Below the pieces are notes generated by a model. The model saw only the letters and a list, made by a program, of their open reading frames with translations. It made no database searches and was not told where the DNA came from. The position numbers were made by a program, and so were the translations under genes. Source: Pseudescherichia sp032055545 (lineage in GTDB: Bacteria > Pseudomonadota > Gammaproteobacteria > Enterobacterales > Enterobacteriaceae). Taken from it: a stretch of DNA of 64,000 nucleotides. The first letter of the stretch is position 1. Each line of letters begins with the position of its first letter. Positions 52,786 through 61,978 of the stretch are shown here, piece after piece. The stretch covers positions 1 to 64,000 of the forward strand of contig DAMBQR010000001.1 of assembly GCA_032055545.1 (NCBI GenBank). The letters run 5' to 3'.

Positions 52786-55218
52786 ATGACCGAGTTACGT
52801 CTTGATACCCTGACCCGCCGCATTCAGGCGCATAAAGATGCGCTGGTGCACATTGTTAAGCCGCCGGTCTGCACCGAACGCGCCCGGCACTATACCGATG
52901 CCTACCGCCAGCATCTGGATAAGCCTATTCCGGTACGGCGGGCGCTGGCCCTCGCCCACCATCTTGCCGAGCGCACTATCTGGATCAAGCACGACGAGCT
53001 GATTATCGGCAACCAGGCGAGCGAGCTTCGCGCCGCGCCTGTCTTCCCTGAGTACACCGTGTCGTGGATCGAAAAGGAGATCGACGACCTGGCCGATCGC
53101 CCCGGCGCGGGCTTTGCGGTGAGCGAAGAGAACAAGCGCGTGCTGCATGAGATCTGCCCGTGGTGGCGCGGCCAGACGGTGCAGGATCGCTGCTACGGCA
53201 TGTTTACCGACGAGCAGAAAGCCCTGCTGGCAACCGGCATCATTAAGGCCGAGGGCAATATGACCTCCGGCGACGCGCACCTGGCGGTGAACTACCCCCT
53301 GCTGCTGGAGAAGGGCCTCGACGGCCTGCGTGCGAAGGTGGCCGAGCGCCGGTCGCGTATTAATCTCACCGTACTGGCGGATCTGCACGGGGAGCAGTTC
53401 CTGAAGGCGATTGATATCGTTCTCCATGCCGTCAGCGACCATATCAAACGCTTTGCCGCCCTCGCCCGGGAGATGGCGCGCGCCGAGCCGCGCGCCAGCC
53501 GCCGGGATGAGCTGCTGCAAATAGCCGAGAACTGCGACATCATCGCCCATCGCCCACCGGAAACCTACTGGCAGGCGCTACAGCTCTGCTACTTCATCCA
53601 GCTGATTTTGCAGATCGAGTCCAACGGCCACTCGGTCTCCTTTGGCCGCATGGATCAGTATCTCTATCCTTACTACCGTCGCGACGTCGAGCTGAATCAA
53701 ACCCTCACCCGCGAGCAGGCCATTGAGCTGCTGCACGGCTGCTGGCTGAAGCTGCTGGAGGTGAACAAGATCCGCTCCGGCTCGCACTCGAAGGCCTCTG
53801 CCGGTAGCCCGCTCTATCAAAACGTCACCATCGGCGGGCAGAAGCGGGTTAACGGTGAACCGATGGACGCGGTTAATCCGCTCTCGTACGCCATCCTTGA
53901 ATCCTGCGGACGCCTGCGTTCAACCCAGCCAAATCTGAGCGTGCGCTACCACGCCGGAATGAGTAACGATTTCCTCGACGCCTGCGTGCAGGTGATACGC
54001 TGCGGCTTCGGCATGCCCGCCTTTAATAACGATGAAATTGTTATTCCTGAGTTTATCAAGCTGGGGATCGCGCCGGATGATGCCTGGGACTACGCGGCGA
54101 TCGGCTGTATCGAGACCGCCGTCGGCGGCAAGTGGGGCTACCGCTGCACCGGGATGAGCTTTATCAACTTCACCCGGGTGATGCTCGCCGCGCTGGAGGC
54201 GGGCCGCGACGCCACCAGCGGCAAAGTGTTCCTGCCACAGGAGGAAGCGCTCTCTGCCGGTAACTTTCTGAATTTCGACGAGGTAATGGCCGCCTGGGAC
54301 CGACAGATCCGCTACTACACCCGTAAATCCATTGAGATCGAATACGTGGTGGACACCATGCTGGAGGAGAACGTCCATGACATTCTCTGCTCGGCGCTGG
54401 TGGATGACTGCATCGAGCGGGCGAAGAGCATTAAACAGGGCGGCGCAAAGTATGACTGGGTCTCTGGATTGCAGGTGGGGATCGCCAACCTTGGCAACAG
54501 CCTCGCAGCGGTGAAAAAGCTGGTCTTTGACCAGGGGATTATCGGCCAGCAGCAGCTCGCCGAGGCGCTGGCGGCGGATTTCGCCGGTCTGAATCACGAG
54601 CAGCTGCGCCAGCGCTTGATCAACGGTGCACCGAAGTACGGCAACGACGATGACAGCGTCGATCTGCTGCTGAACCGCGCCTACCAGACCTACATTGACG
54701 AGCTGAAGCAGTATCACAATCCACGCTACGGACGCGGCCCCATTGGCGGCAACTACTACGCGGGCACCTCGTCCATCTCAGCTAACGTGCCGTTTGGCGC
54801 GGCAACCATGGCGACGCCGGACGGACGCAAAGCCATGACCCCGCTGGCAGAGGGGGCCAGCCCGGCCTCCGGGACGGATCGTTTCGGCCCCACGGCGGTG
54901 ATCAACTCCGTGGGCAAGCTGCCGACGGAAGCCATTCTCGGCGGCGTGCTGCTTAACCAGAAGCTGAACCCAACCACGCTGGAAAACGACAGCGATCGGC
55001 AGAAGCTGATGCTGCTCCTGCGCACCTTCTTCGAGGTGCATAAAGGGTGGCATATTCAGTACAACATCGTCTCCCGTGAGACCCTGCTGGCGGCGAAGGC
55101 GCACCCTGACCAGTATCGGGATCTGGTGGTGCGTGTAGCGGGCTACTCGGCCTTCTTTACCGCCCTGTCGCCGGACGCGCAGGATGATATTATCGCCCGT
55201 ACCGAGCACACGTTGTAA
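52786..55218 (+). CDS. pflF: PflF (YbiW), glycyl-radical enzyme
   Basis: Glycyl-radical enzyme of 810 residues, E. coli length. The active-site cysteine is Cys441 in AAIGCIETAVGGK; the CIE triad is shared with dehydratase-type members such as glycerol dehydratase and choline TMA-lyase. The radical glycine is Gly786 in RVAGYSAFF. This points to a dehydratase or C-X lyase rather than a pyruvate formate-lyase, in spite of the name. Substrate unknown. Operon with pflE; sits beside fsaA and the ybiV phosphatase. Confidence 0.94.
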   Translation: MTELRLDTLTRRIQAHKDALVHIVKPPVCTERARHYTDAYRQHLDKPIPVRRALALAHHLAERTIWIKHDELIIGNQASELRAAPVFPEYTVSWIEKEIDDLADRPGAGFAVSEENKRVLHEICPWWRGQTVQDRCYGMFTDEQKALLATGIIKAEGNMTSGDAHLAVNYPLLLEKGLDGLRAKVAERRSRINLTVLADLHGEQFLKAIDIVLHAVSDHIKRFAALAREMARAEPRASRRDELLQIAENCDIIAHRPPETYWQALQLCYFIQLILQIESNGHSVSFGRMDQYLYPYYRRDVELNQTLTREQAIELLHGCWLKLLEVNKIRSGSHSKASAGSPLYQNVTIGGQKRVNGEPMDAVNPLSYAILESCGRLRSTQPNLSVRYHAGMSNDFLDACVQVIRCGFGMPAFNNDEIVIPEFIKLGIAPDDAWDYAAIGCIETAVGGKWGYRCTGMSFINFTRVMLAALEAGRDATSGKVFLPQEEALSAGNFLNFDEVMAAWDRQIRYYTRKSIEIEYVVDTMLEENVHDILCSALVDDCIERAKSIKQGGAKYDWVSGLQVGIANLGNSLAAVKKLVFDQGIIGQQQLAEALAADFAGLNHEQLRQRLINGAPKYGNDDDSVDLLLNRAYQTYIDELKQYHNPRYGRGPIGGNYYAGTSSISANVPFGAATMATPDGRKAMTPLAEGASPASGTDRFGPTAVINSVGKLPTEAILGGVLLNQKLNPTTLENDSDRQKLMLLLRTFFEVHKGWHIQYNIVSRETLLAAKAHPDQYRDLVVRVAGYSAFFTALSPDAQDDIIARTEHTL

Positions 55219-55226
55219 CCAGCAAT

Positions 55227-55251
55227 GCCCGGCGGCGCAAGCTTGCCGGGC
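55227..55251. repeat. Single REP hairpin after pflF
   Basis: GCCCGGC (55227-55233) / GCCGGGC (55245-55251) followed by CTAC. Confidence 0.85.
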
Positions 55252-55261
55252 CTACGCTTTA

Positions 55262-55275
55262 CTTTCATATGAAAT
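55262..55275. promoter_or_regulatory. Palindrome upstream of ybiV
   Basis: CTTTCATATGAAAT contains a perfect 12-base palindrome TTTCATATGAAA. It has the same outer arms as the operators before pflE and ybiU but a different centre. About 70 bases before ybiV. Confidence 0.45.
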
Positions 55276-55344
55276 TAAAGGTGTGCATTTGCTCACATCG
55301 TTACTAGAATGCTCCTGACTGTTTTTACCCTGGGAGCATAACGT

Positions 55345-56160
55345 ATGACCGTAAAAGTTATCGTCACCGATATGGACGGAACTTTCCTTGATGATGCCAA
55401 AACGTACGACCGCAGCCGTTTCCTCAGCCAGTTCCGCGAGCTTCAGGCGCGCGGCATTGAGTTTGTGGTCGCCAGCGGCAACCAGTTTTATCAGCTCATC
55501 TCCTTCTTTCCGGAAATCAAAGACGAGATCTCCTTCGTCGCCGAAAATGGCGCGCTGGTCTACGAGCATGGCAAAGAGCTTTTCCACGGCGAGCTAACCC
55601 GCCACGAGTACCAGATCGTGCTGGGCGAACTGCTTAAGAGTGAAGGCCTGAACTTTGTCGCCTGCGGTCTCGAGAGCGCCTACGTCAGCAAAAATGCGCC
55701 GCCGGAGTTTGTCGAGCTGATGTCGCATCACTATCACCGCCTCAAGCTGGTGAGTGACTACCGCGAGATCGACGACAAGATGTTTAAGTTCTCCCTTAAC
55801 CTGCCGGATAGCGAGATCCCGCAGCTGGTAGACGCCCTGCACGTCTCCCTAGATGGCATTATGAAACCAGTCACCAGCGGCTTCGGCTTTGTGGATCTGA
55901 TCATTCCCGGTCTGCACAAGGCCAATGGTATCACCCGCCTGCTTAAGCGCTGGGAGCTTTCGCCCAGCGACTGCGTCACCATCGGCGACAGCGGCAACGA
56001 CGCCGAGATGCTGCGCATGGCGAAGTACTCTTTTGCCATGGCTAACGCTGGCGAGGCCATCAAAGAGATTGCCAACTTCCAGACCGACGATAATAACCAG
56101 CAGGGCGCGCTGAATGTGATTCAGGCCGTGCTCGACGGCACCTCCCCGTTTAACGCCTAA
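55345..56160 (+). CDS. ybiV: YbiV, HAD-family sugar phosphatase
   Basis: Cof-type HAD phosphatase of 271 residues, the E. coli length. Nucleophile Asp9 and acid Asp11 in TDMDGTFLDD, then VVASGNQFYQL, then GDSGNDAEMLRMA near 215. The E. coli enzyme acts on sugar phosphates including fructose-1-phosphate and ribose-5-phosphate. Own start with a GGGAGC site after a REP. Confidence 0.95.
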   Translation: MTVKVIVTDMDGTFLDDAKTYDRSRFLSQFRELQARGIEFVVASGNQFYQLISFFPEIKDEISFVAENGALVYEHGKELFHGELTRHEYQIVLGELLKSEGLNFVACGLESAYVSKNAPPEFVELMSHHYHRLKLVSDYREIDDKMFKFSLNLPDSEIPQLVDALHVSLDGIMKPVTSGFGFVDLIIPGLHKANGITRLLKRWELSPSDCVTIGDSGNDAEMLRMAKYSFAMANAGEAIKEIANFQTDDNNQQGALNVIQAVLDGTSPFNA

Positions 56161-56168
56161 GCACCTCT

Positions 56169-56193
56169 ACGCCAGCACGTTCGCGGCTGGCGT
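56169..56193 (+). terminator. Probable terminator after ybiV
   Basis: ACGCCAGC (56169-56176) / GCTGGCGT (56186-56193) followed by a pyrimidine-rich tail ending in TTTT. Confidence 0.5.
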
Positions 56194-56282
56194 TAGCCTC
56201 TTCTCTCTTTTGTGCACCCCATCATCTTTTTAAACTTGCATTAACTTCCTTTTAACTTAAATTAGCATATGTAAGTTGATTA

Positions 56283-56296
56283 CTTTCGAATGAAAG
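56283..56296. promoter_or_regulatory. Palindromic operator before ybiU
   Basis: CTTTCGAATGAAAG, 16 bases before the ybiU ATG. Identical in 14 of 14 bases to the reverse complement of the core of the fsaA-pflE operator. Position next to the ribosome site suggests a repressor. Confidence 0.7.
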
Positions 56297-56311
56297 ATAC
56301 GAGAGGATGAT

Positions 56312-57574
56312 ATGACTGAAATATATGCAAGCGAAACGCTGCCTGCCGATCATAAGGCGGCGATTCGTCAGGTAAAACAGGCTCTGCGGGCGCAGATTGG
56401 CGACGTGCAGGCCGTCTTTAATCGCCTTGAAGAGCGCATCGCCGCTCAGGTGGCTGAGATCAATGCCCTGAAAGCGAAAGGCGAAACGGTCTGGCCGGTG
56501 ATCCCTTTTGAGGATGTGAAGAGCGGCCGCGTTAGCGAGGTGCAGCGGGCAGCGATCAAGCGCCGGGGCTGCGCAGTCATCAAAGGCCACTTCCCACGCG
56601 AGCAGGCGCTGGGCTGGGATCAATCCATGCTGGCCTACCTGGATCAGAACCGTTTCGACGATGTCTACAAGGGGCCGGGAGACAGTTTCTTCGGCACGCT
56701 GGAGGCCTCGCGTCCCGAAATCTACCCCATCTACTGGTCGCAGGCGCAGATGCAGGCCCGCCAGAGCAGTGAGATGGCCCAGGTGCAGTCCCTGCTTAAC
56801 CGTCTCTGGACCTTTAAGAGCGACGGCAAGCAGTGGTTCGATCCTGACGTCAGCGTGATCTATCCGGACCGTATTCGCCGCCGCCCGCCGGGCACCACCT
56901 CGAAGGGGCTGGGGGCACATACCGACTCCGGCGCGCTGGAGCGCTGGCTGCTGCCAGCCTATCAGCAGGTCTTTGCCTCGGTGTTTAACGGCGACATTGA
57001 CAGCTACGATCCGTGGCACGCCGCACACCGTACCGAGGTAGAAGAGTACACCGTGGATAACACCACCAAGTGCTCGGTGTTCCGCACCTTCCAGGGCTGG
57101 ACGGCGCTGTCGGATATGCTGCCGGGCCAGGGGCTGCTGCACGTAGTGCCGATCCCCGAGGCGATGGCTTACGTTCTGCTGCGTCCGCTGCTGGACGACG
57201 TGCCGGAGGATGAGCTGTGCGGCGTAGCCCCTGGGCGCGTGCTGCCCATCTCCGAGAAGTGGCACCCGCTGCTGATGGAGGCGTTAACCAGCATTCCGGC
57301 GCTGGAGGCCGGGGACTCGGTATGGTGGCACTGCGACGTGATCCACGCCGTCGCGCCGGTGGAGAACCAGCAGGGCTGGGGCAACGTAATGTATATTCCC
57401 GCCGCACCGCTGTGCGAGAAGAACCAGGCCTATGCCCGCAAGGTCAAGGTAGCGCTGGAGAATGGCGTGTCGCCAGGAGACTTCCCGCGTGAAGATTATG
57501 AAGCGCAGTGGGAGAACCGCTTTACGGTTGCGGATTTGAACGAGCACGGCAAGCGCGCGTTGGGCATGGCTTAG
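56312..57574 (+). CDS. ybiU: YbiU, DUF1479 protein (2OG-Fe(II) oxygenase-like)
   Basis: 420 residues (E. coli 421), nearly identical along the length. Motifs such as KRRGCAVIKGHFPREQALGW, GLGAHTDSGALERWLLPAYQ and DSVWWHCDVIHAVAPVENQQ supply an HxD...H triad, as in iron/2-oxoglutarate oxygenases. The activity is not established. It shares an operator with pflE/fsaA. A GAGAGGATG ribosome site precedes the start. Confidence 0.93.
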   Translation: MTEIYASETLPADHKAAIRQVKQALRAQIGDVQAVFNRLEERIAAQVAEINALKAKGETVWPVIPFEDVKSGRVSEVQRAAIKRRGCAVIKGHFPREQALGWDQSMLAYLDQNRFDDVYKGPGDSFFGTLEASRPEIYPIYWSQAQMQARQSSEMAQVQSLLNRLWTFKSDGKQWFDPDVSVIYPDRIRRRPPGTTSKGLGAHTDSGALERWLLPAYQQVFASVFNGDIDSYDPWHAAHRTEVEEYTVDNTTKCSVFRTFQGWTALSDMLPGQGLLHVVPIPEAMAYVLLRPLLDDVPEDELCGVAPGRVLPISEKWHPLLMEALTSIPALEAGDSVWWHCDVIHAVAPVENQQGWGNVMYIPAAPLCEKNQAYARKVKVALENGVSPGDFPREDYEAQWENRFTVADLNEHGKRALGMA

Positions 57575-57634
57575 CCGCTGTACGCTACGGCGGTACGACG
57601 CTGTCCCGGTCGTATCCGCCTTTACGCAGAGGTT

Positions 57635-57925
57635 TCATGGCTTTTCAGCGTTGTTTATCCCTTCGAGGATGCGCAATAACAATCCTTTCCCCTCTTCTGG
57701 TGCAAAAGAATTTATGTAGCGCGCCCTGAACTCAGACTCGATTGTTTTTTCATCGTAGGCAAGAAAAGCTAATACCTCTTTTTTTAAATCAGCCCGGTCA
57801 TTCGCTGCCAGCTCGCTGGTATAAATATCAATAGCATCATCTATAGATTCAGCGCCGGTAATATAATCAAAATCCTGATTGAGCGTGCCTTCGATCATAA
57901 TGTCGAGATTGGTCGTTAAAAGCAT
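57635..57925 (-). CDS. CdiI-like immunity protein
   Basis: 96-residue acidic protein. The pattern TLNQDFDYITGAESIDDAID and IESEFRARYINSFAPEEGKG resembles small CdiI-type immunity proteins. Its ATG lies 3 bases below the stop of the toxin frame on the same strand, the usual toxin-then-immunity order. The frame is intact. It would protect the cytoplasm against the RNase A-like toxin. Confidence 0.75.
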   Translation of the reverse strand: MLLTTNLDIMIEGTLNQDFDYITGAESIDDAIDIYTSELAANDRADLKKEVLAFLAYDEKTIESEFRARYINSFAPEEGKGLLLRILEGINNAEKP

Positions 57926-57928
57926 GAA

Positions 57929-58767
57929 TTATACCTCTGGGAATGCGGTAAGAATGTAGTATGGCTTGCCATTATACATTTCGCATTTCAGAACAACTTT
58001 AACTTTTGTCGCCTGTGCAAGTTTATCGCTACCGCGAAACAGAGAATATCCTATTACTTTCCCCGTATTATATGTAACGGTAAGATTATGTCGTGGCTGG
58101 CTGGCTGGCTGGCTGCCCAAGCTCTTATCCACTCTTTATTCACACTTAGTGCTTTAGAAATAGATGCCTCGGCGAGGTCAATATTACTAAATGAACTTAT
58201 TGCGTTGGGCTTTCGCACCATATTTTCAGTTAGTTTTAATCGTGCTGCTAATTCTTCTTGTGTCTTTCCAACATGCTTTAAAATCGCATGCCCTCCCGGC
58301 TTCAACCCCGTAACCGACTCATGTTGAATAAGTTTAATTTTTCCAACTCGAACTGAAGCAACTCTTGCTGCCCCTAACCCAAGTGAAAAAGCAATGGGTA
58401 CGGCTACATCAATGGTTAGACCTACTTTCCATGCTGTATCATCATCAGCACCAAACTGCTTAGCCATTTCAACAGCTGCGCGATAGGTTGCACTGCGTAC
58501 ATTTTTACCTGATAGAACCTGATCGGCCGCAGTATTGATGCTGTCCATGCTATGGGCACCGACAACGACACAAGCCGCTTTTGTTAACCCAGTTGGCTCT
58601 GGTGCGATACAAAGCGCAGTAGCGCCAGCAAGCTCGAGCGCACCCATAATAAGCCCAAGTCCACCATATAAACGATTACTGAAAGTCTCGCCTTCTGTAA
58701 CAGATTTATCAGACAGGGCCGCAGCAAGTTGAATTGGTGGCATAACAACTTTGATACCATCATCCAT
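57929..58767 (-). pseudogene. RNase A-like toxin (CdiA-CT/T6SS-type effector) with a frameshift
   Basis: The first frame (58767 down to 58054, 237 residues) begins MDDGIKVVMPPIQLAAALSD after an AGGTG site. A glycine-rich hydrophobic pretoxin region covers about 30-145. The toxin part then starts, LKPGGHAILKHVGKTQEELA, and continues to SISKALSVNKEWIRAWAAS. The expected end, LTVTYNTGKVIGYSLFRG and KVVLKCEMYNGKPYYILTAF, lies in another frame ending at 57929. The switch is at five AGCC units (plus strand GGCT x5, 58095-58114). Three or six units would restore the frame. The RNase A-like bacterial fold has the conserved GGH...H and YYILTAxP pattern. No CdiA, CdiB or T6SS gene is in view, so the delivery route is unknown. 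Confidence 0.8.
58095..58114. repeat. Five GGCT tetranucleotide units inside the toxin gene
   Basis: Perfect tandem repeat at the exact place where the toxin reading frame breaks. Repeat-number change is a plausible cause of the shift. Confidence 0.95.
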
Positions 58768-58886
58768 AATGACACCTCAAATGATTAAAAGTTATCCGGT
58801 CAGATTATACCCGCTTTACAGATTTCAATTCCAATGACGGCAAAAAAAATTTACATAAAAGCGTTAATTGGTACATATCCAGACGT

Positions 58887-58909
58887 AAAAAAACCGGCTA
58901 AAGCCGGTT
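58887..58909 (-). terminator. Terminator of ybiT
   Basis: On the minus strand AACCGGCT / AGCCGGTT, an 8-bp stem, is followed by a run of T. It lies about 260 bases below the ybiT stop, after the BIME. Confidence 0.75.
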
Positions 58910-58947
58910 GGATTACTGACGCCACTAAGTATCACTTCTGGCAGATT

Positions 58948-59014
58948 GCCGGGCGGTGGCTCCGCCTTGCCCGGCCTACAAAACCTGGCCGTAGGCCCGG
59001 TCAGCGCCACCGGG
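58948..59014. repeat. BIME downstream of ybiT
   Basis: GCCGGGC (58948-58954) / GCCCGGC (58969-58975), then an inverted REP with CCCGG (58996-59000) / CCGGG (59010-59014) followed by eight T on the plus strand. The rest of the 58768-59169 gap has no gene that I can support. Confidence 0.88.
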
Positions 59015-59169
59015 TGTTTTTTTTCCAGCAGCAAGACGCTCGAATTTCCCTAAGTATTTCGCGTTACAGGAAGGCGGCAAACCTGTAAATCCCCGGGAGC
59101 TTACATAGGTAAGTGACCGGGGTGAGCAGGTGCAGCCAACACACCTGTAGCGTGAAAGACGACGGGAAA

Positions 59170-60762
59170 TTAATCTATGCCTTTACTACGCAGGTAGTCT
59201 TCATAGTTGCCGCTGAAGTCCACCACGCGCTCTGGGGTGATCTCAATCACCCGGGTCGCCAGCGAGCTCACGAACTCACGGTCGTGGGAGACAAATACCA
59301 GCGTGCCCGGATACATCTCCAGCGCCATGTTCAGCGACTCGATAGATTCCATATCCAGGTGGTTGGTCGGCTCATCCATTACCAGGATGTTCGGCTTCTG
59401 CATCATCAGTTTGCCGAAGAGCATACGCCCCTTCTCGCCCCCTGAGAGCACCTTCGCTGGCTTTTTGATATCGTCCTGGCTGAAGAGCAGACGCCCCAGG
59501 AAGCTACGCACCACCTGCTCATCGTCCCCCTCCTGCTTCCACTGGCTCATCCAGTCGAAAACGGTGAGATCGTTATCAAAGTCGGCGGCGTGATCCTGCG
59601 CGTAGTAGCCAATCTTCGCGTTTTCAGACCACTTCACGGTGCCGTTATCCGGCGCCAAATCGCCCACCAGGGTTTTCAGCAGGGTGGTTTTACCCACGCC
59701 GTTAGCACCCAGAATGGCAATCTTCTCGCCCACTTCCAGCAGCAGGTTGAAGTTCTTAAACAGCGGGCCGTTATCGAAGCCTTTGGTGAGGGCTTCCACT
59801 TCCAGTGCATTACGGAACAGCTTCTTATCCTGTTCAAAGCGAATGAACGGGTTCTGACGGCTGGAGGCTTTCACCTCGTCCAGCTTGATCTTATCGATCT
59901 GGCGCGCGCGCGAGGTCGCCTGACGGGACTTCGAGGCGTTAGCGCTAAAGCGGCTGACGAAGGATTGCAGGTCGGCAATCTGCGCCTTTTTCTTGGCGTT
60001 GTCGGCCAGCAGACGTTCACGTGCCTGGGTCGCCGCAGTCATGTACTCGTCGTAGTTGCCCGCGTAGACGCGCAGCTCGCCGTAATCCAGATCCGCCATA
60101 TGGGTGCAGACCATGTTCAGGAAGTGGCGGTCATGCGAGATGATGATCATGGTGCTGTTACGCTCGTTCAGCACCTGCTCCAGCCAGCGAATGGTATCGA
60201 TGTCCAGGTTGTTGGTCGGTTCATCGAGCAGGAGAATATCCGGATCGGAGAATAGTGCCTGGGCCAGCAGCACACGCAGCTTCCAGCCGGGCGCCACTTC
60301 GCTCATCGGGCCGTAGTGCTGCTCTACCGGAATACCGACGCCGAGCAGCAGCTCGCCCGCACGGGATTCGGCGGAGTAGCCGTCCATCTCGCCATACAGC
60401 ACTTCGAGATCGGCCACTTTATAGCCGTCCTCTTCGCTCATCTCGGCCAGGCCGTAGATGCGATCGCGCTCCTGCTTCACTTCCCACAGCTCGCCGTGGC
60501 CCATGATCACCGTGTCAAGCACGCTGAACTCTTCAAAGGCGAACTGATCCTGACGCAGCTTACCGATACGCTCGTTCGGGTCGAGGGAGACGTTACCCAG
60601 CGTCGGCTCAAGGTCGCCGCCGAGAATCTTCATAAAGGTGGATTTTCCGCTACCGTTCGCCCCAATCAGGCCGTAACGATTGCCGCCGCCAAACTTGACG
60701 GAGATGTTTTCAAACAGCGGCTTACTGCCAAACTGCATGGTGACGTTGCTGGTAACTAACAC
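59170..60762 (-). CDS. ybiT: YbiT, ABC-F ATPase
   Basis: Cytoplasmic ABC-F protein acting on ribosomes, 530 residues from a GTG at 60762. That start gives the E. coli N-terminus MLVTSNVTMQFGSKPLFENI and the E. coli length. The frame is open to 60975, but the extra part has no family similarity. Walker A motifs GANGSGKS and GANGVGKT, signatures APGWKLRVLLAQ and LSGGEKGRM, and the interdomain linker with ARERLLADNAKKKAQIADLQ. No membrane helices, so it is not a transporter. Confidence 0.95.
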   Translation of the reverse strand: MLVTSNVTMQFGSKPLFENISVKFGGGNRYGLIGANGSGKSTFMKILGGDLEPTLGNVSLDPNERIGKLRQDQFAFEEFSVLDTVIMGHGELWEVKQERDRIYGLAEMSEEDGYKVADLEVLYGEMDGYSAESRAGELLLGVGIPVEQHYGPMSEVAPGWKLRVLLAQALFSDPDILLLDEPTNNLDIDTIRWLEQVLNERNSTMIIISHDRHFLNMVCTHMADLDYGELRVYAGNYDEYMTAATQARERLLADNAKKKAQIADLQSFVSRFSANASKSRQATSRARQIDKIKLDEVKASSRQNPFIRFEQDKKLFRNALEVEALTKGFDNGPLFKNFNLLLEVGEKIAILGANGVGKTTLLKTLVGDLAPDNGTVKWSENAKIGYYAQDHAADFDNDLTVFDWMSQWKQEGDDEQVVRSFLGRLLFSQDDIKKPAKVLSGGEKGRMLFGKLMMQKPNILVMDEPTNHLDMESIESLNMALEMYPGTLVFVSHDREFVSSLATRVIEITPERVVDFSGNYEDYLRSKGID

Positions 60763-60978
60763 GGTGTTATCCTGAAAATGTGTGACAAACTCTGCATTAT
60801 GCCACAATTCCGAATTGAAATCGCGCTGCCGTGAACAGTTGCTACAATAGGGTGAGAGAAAAAAACGTGATTTCGTACACATCTCAATTCCATGCGCGTG
60901 GGAATGCACATATAATGCGCTCCCATCCTTTTGAGCATTCTTAACTAAACGGCCTGTGGCATAGAAACCTCGCATACC

Positions 60979-61899
60979 ATGAATATGAAATTAACAACAA
61001 TTTTAGCGGCGGCTTTCGCTGTAGTAGGGTTTTGCAAATCCGCGTCTGCTGTAACGTATCCGCTGCCGACCGACGGTAGCCGTCTGGTTGGCCAGAACCA
61101 GGTTATCACCCTGCCAGAGAACAACAGCCAGCCGCTGGAGTACTATGCAGCCCAGTACCAGATGGGTCTCTCTAACCTGATGGAAGCGAACCCAGGGATT
61201 GACCCTTACCTGCCGAAGGGCGGCAGCGTGATGAACATTCCTCAGCAGCTGATCCTGCCGGACACCGTGCACGAAGGGATTGTGATCAACAGCGCCGAGA
61301 TGCGCCTCTATTACTATCCGAAAGGCACTAACACCGTGATCGTGCTGCCAATCGGTATCGGCCAGCTGGGTAAAGATACGCCGATCAACTGGACCACCAA
61401 AGTTGAGCGTAAAAAAGCCGGTCCGACCTGGACCCCGACGGCGAAGATGCACCAGGAGTATAAAGAAGCGGGTAACCCGCTGCCAGCAGTGGTTCCGGCC
61501 GGTCCGGATAACCCGATGGGCCTCTACGCCCTGTACATTGGCCGCCTGTATGCAATCCACGGTACCAACGCCAACTTCGGTATCGGCCTGCGCGTGAGCC
61601 ACGGCTGCGTGCGTCTGCGTAACGACGATATCAAGTTCCTGTTCCAGAACGTGCCGGTGGGTACCCGCGTGCAGTTTATCGATGAGCCGGTAAAAGCCAC
61701 CTCCGAGCCGGACGGCAGCCGCTACATCGAAGTACATAACCCGCTCTCTACCACCGAAGCGCAGTTTAACGGCAAAGAGATCGTGCCTATCATGCTGACC
61801 AAGAGCGTGCAGAGCATCACCAGCCAGCCGGACGCCGACCAGAGCGTTGTCGAGCAGGCAATTCAGAACCGTTCCGGGATGCCGGTTCGTCTGAACTAG
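60979..61899 (+). CDS. ldtB: LdtB (YbiS), L,D-transpeptidase
   Basis: Periplasmic YkuD-type L,D-transpeptidase that links Braun lipoprotein to peptidoglycan. 306 residues. Signal peptide cut after KSASA, a LysM-like segment YYAAQYQMGLSNLMEANPGI and the YkuD domain about 96-235 with IHGTNANFGIGLRVSHGCVR (nucleophile Cys210). Almost identical to the E. coli protein. Divergent from ybiT. Confidence 0.97.
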   Translation: MNMKLTTILAAAFAVVGFCKSASAVTYPLPTDGSRLVGQNQVITLPENNSQPLEYYAAQYQMGLSNLMEANPGIDPYLPKGGSVMNIPQQLILPDTVHEGIVINSAEMRLYYYPKGTNTVIVLPIGIGQLGKDTPINWTTKVERKKAGPTWTPTAKMHQEYKEAGNPLPAVVPAGPDNPMGLYALYIGRLYAIHGTNANFGIGLRVSHGCVRLRNDDIKFLFQNVPVGTRVQFIDEPVKATSEPDGSRYIEVHNPLSTTEAQFNGKEIVPIMLTKSVQSITSQPDADQSVVEQAIQNRSGMPVRLN

Positions 61900-61918
61900 T
61901 TTTCGCGAGGGAACGTAG

Positions 61919-61978
61919 CCCCGGTAAGCGCAGCGCCACCGGGGTTTACTGTCGGGTGGCGGCTGCGCCTTACCCGAC
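61919..61978. repeat. BIME between ldtB and the aldo-keto reductase gene
   Basis: CCCCGGT (61919-61925) / ACCGGGG (61938-61944), and GTCGGGT (61951-61957) / ACCCGAC (61972-61978). Confidence 0.85.
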
